Of a stretch of DNA of 64,000 nucleotides, positions 60,543 through 64,000 are shown piece after piece. Numbering within the stretch: the stretch's first letter is position 1; each line of letters begins with the position of its first letter. Under the pieces are notes generated by a model, which worked only from the letters and a program-made list of their open reading frames with translations, ran no database searches and was not told the origin of the DNA. The position numbers and the translations under genes were made by a program. The stretch spans positions 8,551,712-8,615,711 of the forward strand of contig ML681967.1 in NCBI GenBank assembly GCA_007922195.1, in the 5' to 3' direction. The stretch comes from Podocnemis expansa. Lineage: Eukaryota; Chordata; Testudines; Podocnemididae.

Positions 60543-62551
60543 CTTCTCCCTATCTCTACTAGAAATACCTTGCCTGATAACATCTTAGGACCACATTAGC
60601 TTTTTTCATAGCCACATCACACTGGCAGCTCACAGTTGACTTGTGATCAGCCATTATGGCCAAGTCCTTCTGCTCTTCTATGCCTTCCACCTGACGCATC
60701 CCCAGTTTATAGCAAAATGTTTTTTATTTAAAAAGAAAAAAGAATCTCTCCATTTCCACTGTCTATCCTTTTCCCATAAAACAAGCAAGAATTTTGTGTT
60801 ATGAGACACTAAAAAATGCTCTATATTGGTTTTATTTTTCCATTATGGAGCCAATCAGTTTAATGTGCTGTCAGCTGACTTCCACTTTATCCATAGGGAG
60901 TCTAATTTCTGCTATGTCCTATGCATTTTACAAGGCCTAGGTGAACCTTACACAAGATAGATACATGGGGGAGGGGATGAATTTTAGAGTGATGAAAATG
61001 AGAATCACAAAGATCCCAAACATTGAACGATCTGTGCTACTTTGCTGTATTATATGAAAGCACAACTGCAAACGAAATAGTGTCAAATGACTGCTTGCTA
61101 ATCCCAAACTGATACCTTGTACTTGGCACAATCTGCCTTCTAAGAATCCAGTTTGATCACCAGCCTCGCTTTTGGAGCGATGATTTTGCTCTTTTTGCTG
61201 GTAAGCCAAGACAGAAACTGAATGCTGTTGTGGTGTACTCAAAATGGATTAAGAGCATAATGTAAAAAACTGCAGCTCAATCCGAACTACACGGTGTGAT
61301 GATGATCTGCCGTAACAATTTTGCCAGGATGGTCATTCAGTTTAGCGTCTGAGTTACCAAAAAATATTCTTATGCTCTAACAAATTAGACAAAGATATGA
61401 ATGTATGTTTACTTCAGTGGAAGGCAGCCAGCATTTTACTTATGTTTTGTTGTTTTATGCTTGGGACATGCATCTTAACATGAACTCTAAGGTCATATGG
61501 CTTGCAAGGGAAACACCCAGCACTCTGAAGCAAGGACTCAAGATATAACAGAGCCATAAATTAGGGTATTTGCCTTTATGTAAATACCCAACCTGTTTAC
61601 CCCACTATAGTTTCTGTGCCTCTCCATCTTATCTACAAAGAAGCACCTGCCTGCAGCCAGAATAGAAAACACACACTTCTGGTTAGCATTTCCTTAATGG
61701 CTCCCTTCCTGCTGTCTGACTTTGCAAGATGGCTTCTGAACTATGATCTCAGTATATGCATAATACTGTTCAATGAATTCTGGTGCTGTTTTAACTTTGT
61801 TAACATTTGGTATTGAATTTTAAAACTGGAAATTTCCACTCCAGTTTGCTTCAGCCAGTGTATCACTGAAACAGTATTTAACCAAGCTTACTGCCCAAAT
61901 CTGATAAGATTCTCAATAATCATTTGTTTTTGCTTCATTCAGTATAGTCAGAGATAGCACCCAGTACTGGGATGAGCCAAGCTGCACTTGTCCAATAGAC
62001 TTCACAAAATGCTAGTCCTCTCTGCTCACTTGTATTTCACTGTAATCTTTTCAGTACAAATGTGGAACTGCTGCTAAGAATGCTGTTTGACTAACCCACA
62101 CAGCCAAATTGACCCAGCTCTTTCAATTATTAGAACATGGATCAGTTCCTGTTTGTGAAGATAAAATTCCTCAGGGCCAGGAAATTTATAGACACTTTCT
62201 AACAAGATCCTTCCTTCTGCTTGTTTGAAATGTAATTCTGAGCTGATTGGAGCCATTGTTTTGGCATGTACTGTTTCAGTCAAAGCAGCTTGCACATGGT
62301 TCCCTATACCTTTTTGCACTATCTTCTAACAACACATGTACTGGGTGAAAGTAATGGAAAATTTATACCACAAAACCACAGCTAAAATCTGCACACCCAT
62401 TTATTCAGCAGGCACACCCCAGGGCTGTGTTATCCAATAGGCACAGTAGGCTCTGTGCCTAAGACCTACAAAAACTAAAGAGCCAATGAAAACATTTTTG
62501 GCCTTTTTTAAAAAATTTGTGTGATAAATAAAAAACTAACAAAATCACTTC

Positions 62552-62555
<4 letters not shown>

Positions 62556-62582
<27 letters not shown>
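62556..62582. repeat. (TA)n microsatellite
   Basis: About thirteen TA units directly abut the LTR that starts at 62584, possibly its insertion target. Confidence 0.9.
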
Positions 62583-62583
62583 G

Positions 62584-63092
62584 TGGCTGGGTACTGGCCT
62601 GCTTCCGCCACGCACCGTCCGTCCTCCTTGGTGTCTCAGGCCTGGGGTAAATCAGCCACCTGGTTAGGTCCCCCTACCCAGGCAGGAGTTGCAGGCTCCC
62701 GGTCCCTCTGGCTGAGGCCCCTCTAGATAAGGCTTCTAGTGTTCCCCTTCCCCTTGTAGAAAGGGGAGGGGAAAGGGGGTGTTCCCTGCTCTGGCAGCTG
62801 CTGAAAGGGGTTTCTTTTTCTTTCTCTGTGCTGCCACTCTAGCCTCTTGGCTTCTTAGAGCTCAGCCAAGCCTCTGAGGCTTCCTTCAACTCCTGTCCTT
62901 TCCCCCCTGGGTGCTAGAGGAAGTGTGGCTTTTATAGGGCCTGGGCAGCCCCTAATTGGGCCCAGGCATCTCTAATTGCCCTGCAGCAGTTTCTTCTTTC
63001 CCTGCTGGAAACAGGGCTTTCAGCATTCTGGAGCTGACAAACTTACCCTCAACAACCCCTTCTATAACCGTCACCCCTGGCTTTGTTACACA
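62584..63092 (-). repeat. 3' LTR of a Ty3/gypsy-type retrotransposon
   Basis: On the minus strand the repeat starts TGTGTAACAAAGCCAGGGG directly after a purine tract and ends in CCAGTACCCAGCCA, giving the TG...CA ends of an LTR of 509 bp. A TATAAAA box lies at 62930-62936 (minus), about 156 bases into the LTR, as expected for U3. The partner LTR would lie beyond the right edge of the window, so neither identity nor the target duplication can be checked. Confidence 0.75.
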
Positions 63093-63105
63093 TCCCCCCC
63101 CGCCC
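63093..63105 (-). other. Polypurine tract
   Basis: On the minus strand GGGCGGGGGGGGA immediately precedes the LTR. This is the primer site for plus-strand DNA synthesis in LTR elements. Confidence 0.75.
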
Positions 63106-64000
63106 AACACTTCTGGGTTGGACTACTTGGGTCGTGCCACAGTGCATCCTCGAGAGGCTGTCTGCTTTGGCATGTTGGGACCCTGACCTGTGTTTTACTT
63201 GGAAATGGAAGGGCTGTAATGAGAGGGACCATCATGTTACCCGTGCATCCCGGTCTTTGTTTCAGTGCATCCATTTCAGGGGAGCATGGTCCGTGACTAA
63301 TGTAAACTTCCGCCCCAGGAGATAATACTGCAGGGCCTCCATTGCACATTTTATAGCCAGGCATTCTTTCTCTACTATGGCATACCATTGTTCTCGACAT
63401 AGGAGTTTTCAGCTGAGGAACAGGACTGGATGTTCTTCCCCATCCACAATTTGGGAGAGCACCGCCCCTAGCCCGACCTCAGAGATGTCTGTCTGTAGGA
63501 TAAATTCTTTTTCAAAATCTGGGGCTATCAACATTGGGTCACGACAGAGCACAGACTTTAGGTCCATGAAAGCTTCAACAGCAGTAGAAGACCACTTCAC
63601 TATGTTCGGCCCCCGGGCTTTTATCAAGTCTGTTAATGGGTAGGCTCACGTGACGAAGTGGGGGATGAACTGTCTGTAATAGCCCACAATCCCCAGGAAT
63701 GCCCATACCCGCTTTTTCCAAATTGGCCAGGGCCAGTTCTGTGTGGCCTCCAGTTTGTCGAGCCGGGGCTCCACTTTTCCCCTTCCCAAAATATACCCTA
63801 GGTATTTGGCCTCTGCGAGTCCTATGGCACACTTGACAGGATTTGCTGTGAGGCTTGCAGTCCGTAGGGTCTTGAGATCAGCCTCCACCTTTTCCAGGTG
63901 AGAGTCCCAGCCTGAGCTGTGGATCACTATATCATCAAGGTAAGCAGCAGCATAACTCTGATGGGGGTGCAGAAGTTTGTCCATGAGGCGCTGAAAGGTA
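63093..64000 (-). pseudogene. Ty3/gypsy-type pol: reverse transcriptase C-terminus and RNase H
   Basis: Reading leftward from the window edge: reverse transcriptase with the active-site box YLDDIVIHS (about 63917-63943), KYLGYILGRGKVEPRLDKLE and WAFLGIVGYYRQFIPHF (thumb region). An RNase H domain follows, with EFILQTDISEVGLGAVLSQ, then EKECLAIKCAMEALQYYLLG and VTDHAPLKWMH. One reading frame runs throughout but is interrupted by four stops, all TGA. The RNase H end is followed within a few tens of codons by the polypurine tract and LTR, leaving no room for an integrase downstream. It is a dead copy, cut at the right by the window. Confidence 0.85.

Larger units (their letters stand above)
59470..60715 (-). 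mobile_element. CR1-family LINE 3' portion, interrupted
   Basis: Reverse-complement CR1 3' end: GAAGGGATCATTATGATCAT with CTAGTCTGACCTTCTGCACA at the left, the 3' UTR through 60270, and a coding remnant at 60285-60542. The coding-type sequence continues to about 60715 (CATCCCCAGTTTATAGCAAA). A short hAT-like insertion lies at about 59586-59765. Confidence 0.75.
51498..64000 (-). other. PEAK1: PEAK1 intron preceding the last exon (partial)
   Basis: No further PEAK1 coding exon was recognised to the window end, so the intron exceeds 12.5 kb. Stretches with nothing identified: 51500-52680, 52800-53520, 53830-57575 and 60720-62550, plus a (GT)n-like tract at about 56272-56284 and a T-run at 51889-51906. 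62410-62520 holds an unresolved repeat fragment. 58740-59470 is unassigned. Confidence 0.7.

Noticed and set aside
62410..62520. Repeat-like segment with AGGCACAGTAGGCTCTGTGCCT
   Set aside because: A short inverted word is present, but no termini or target duplication could be defined, so it is not listed as an element.

Overview
The window looks like vertebrate nuclear DNA, most likely from a turtle or a close archosauromorph relative. The evidence is a spliced vertebrate gene pair, CR1 and L2 LINEs, a MIR-type SINE, many short hAT elements with 8-bp target duplications, and a fold-back repeat that I associate with reptilian Penelope-like elements. The species is inferred from repeat content only. 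There are no prokaryotic features, tRNAs, rRNAs or CRISPR arrays.

Layout. 1-10947 is intron 1 of TSPAN3 (minus strand). The first coding exon of TSPAN3 (21 codons) is at 10948-11010, inside a CpG island of about 0.7 kb with duplicated E-box and YY1-type motifs. About 11.2-43.3 kb is the TSPAN3-PEAK1 intergenic interval and is repeat-rich: a CR1 LINE with reverse-transcriptase remnants (26.85-28.98 kb), an old L2-type LINE (36.4-38.15 kb), a MIR and many hAT elements. 43.3-50.3 kb is the probable 3' UTR of PEAK1. 50343-51497 is the last coding exon of the PEAK1 pseudokinase (minus strand). 51.5-64 kb is PEAK1 intron, with a terminal-inverted-repeat element, a CR1 remnant and, at the right edge, the 3' part of a Ty3/gypsy-type LTR retrotransposon. 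TSPAN3 and PEAK1 lie in the same order and orientation as on human 15q24.3, which supports both calls.

The most interesting signal is the fold-back family (complete or near-complete copies at 1014, 2508, 4440, 13870, 37168 and 53523, plus fragments). Its copies are imperfect palindromes flanked by 9-12 bp direct repeats. That fits target-primed retrotransposition and Penelope-like elements with inverted terminal copies, and fits a DNA-transposon MITE less well. The repeated arm carries what reads as a hammerhead ribozyme core, complete in three arms (37220-37260, 37409-37449, 13960-14000).

The two genes are neighbours and are not an operon: TSPAN3 is a tetraspanin and PEAK1 a cytoplasmic scaffold pseudokinase. 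Everything else that can be recognised is mobile-element debris or unassigned noncoding sequence.
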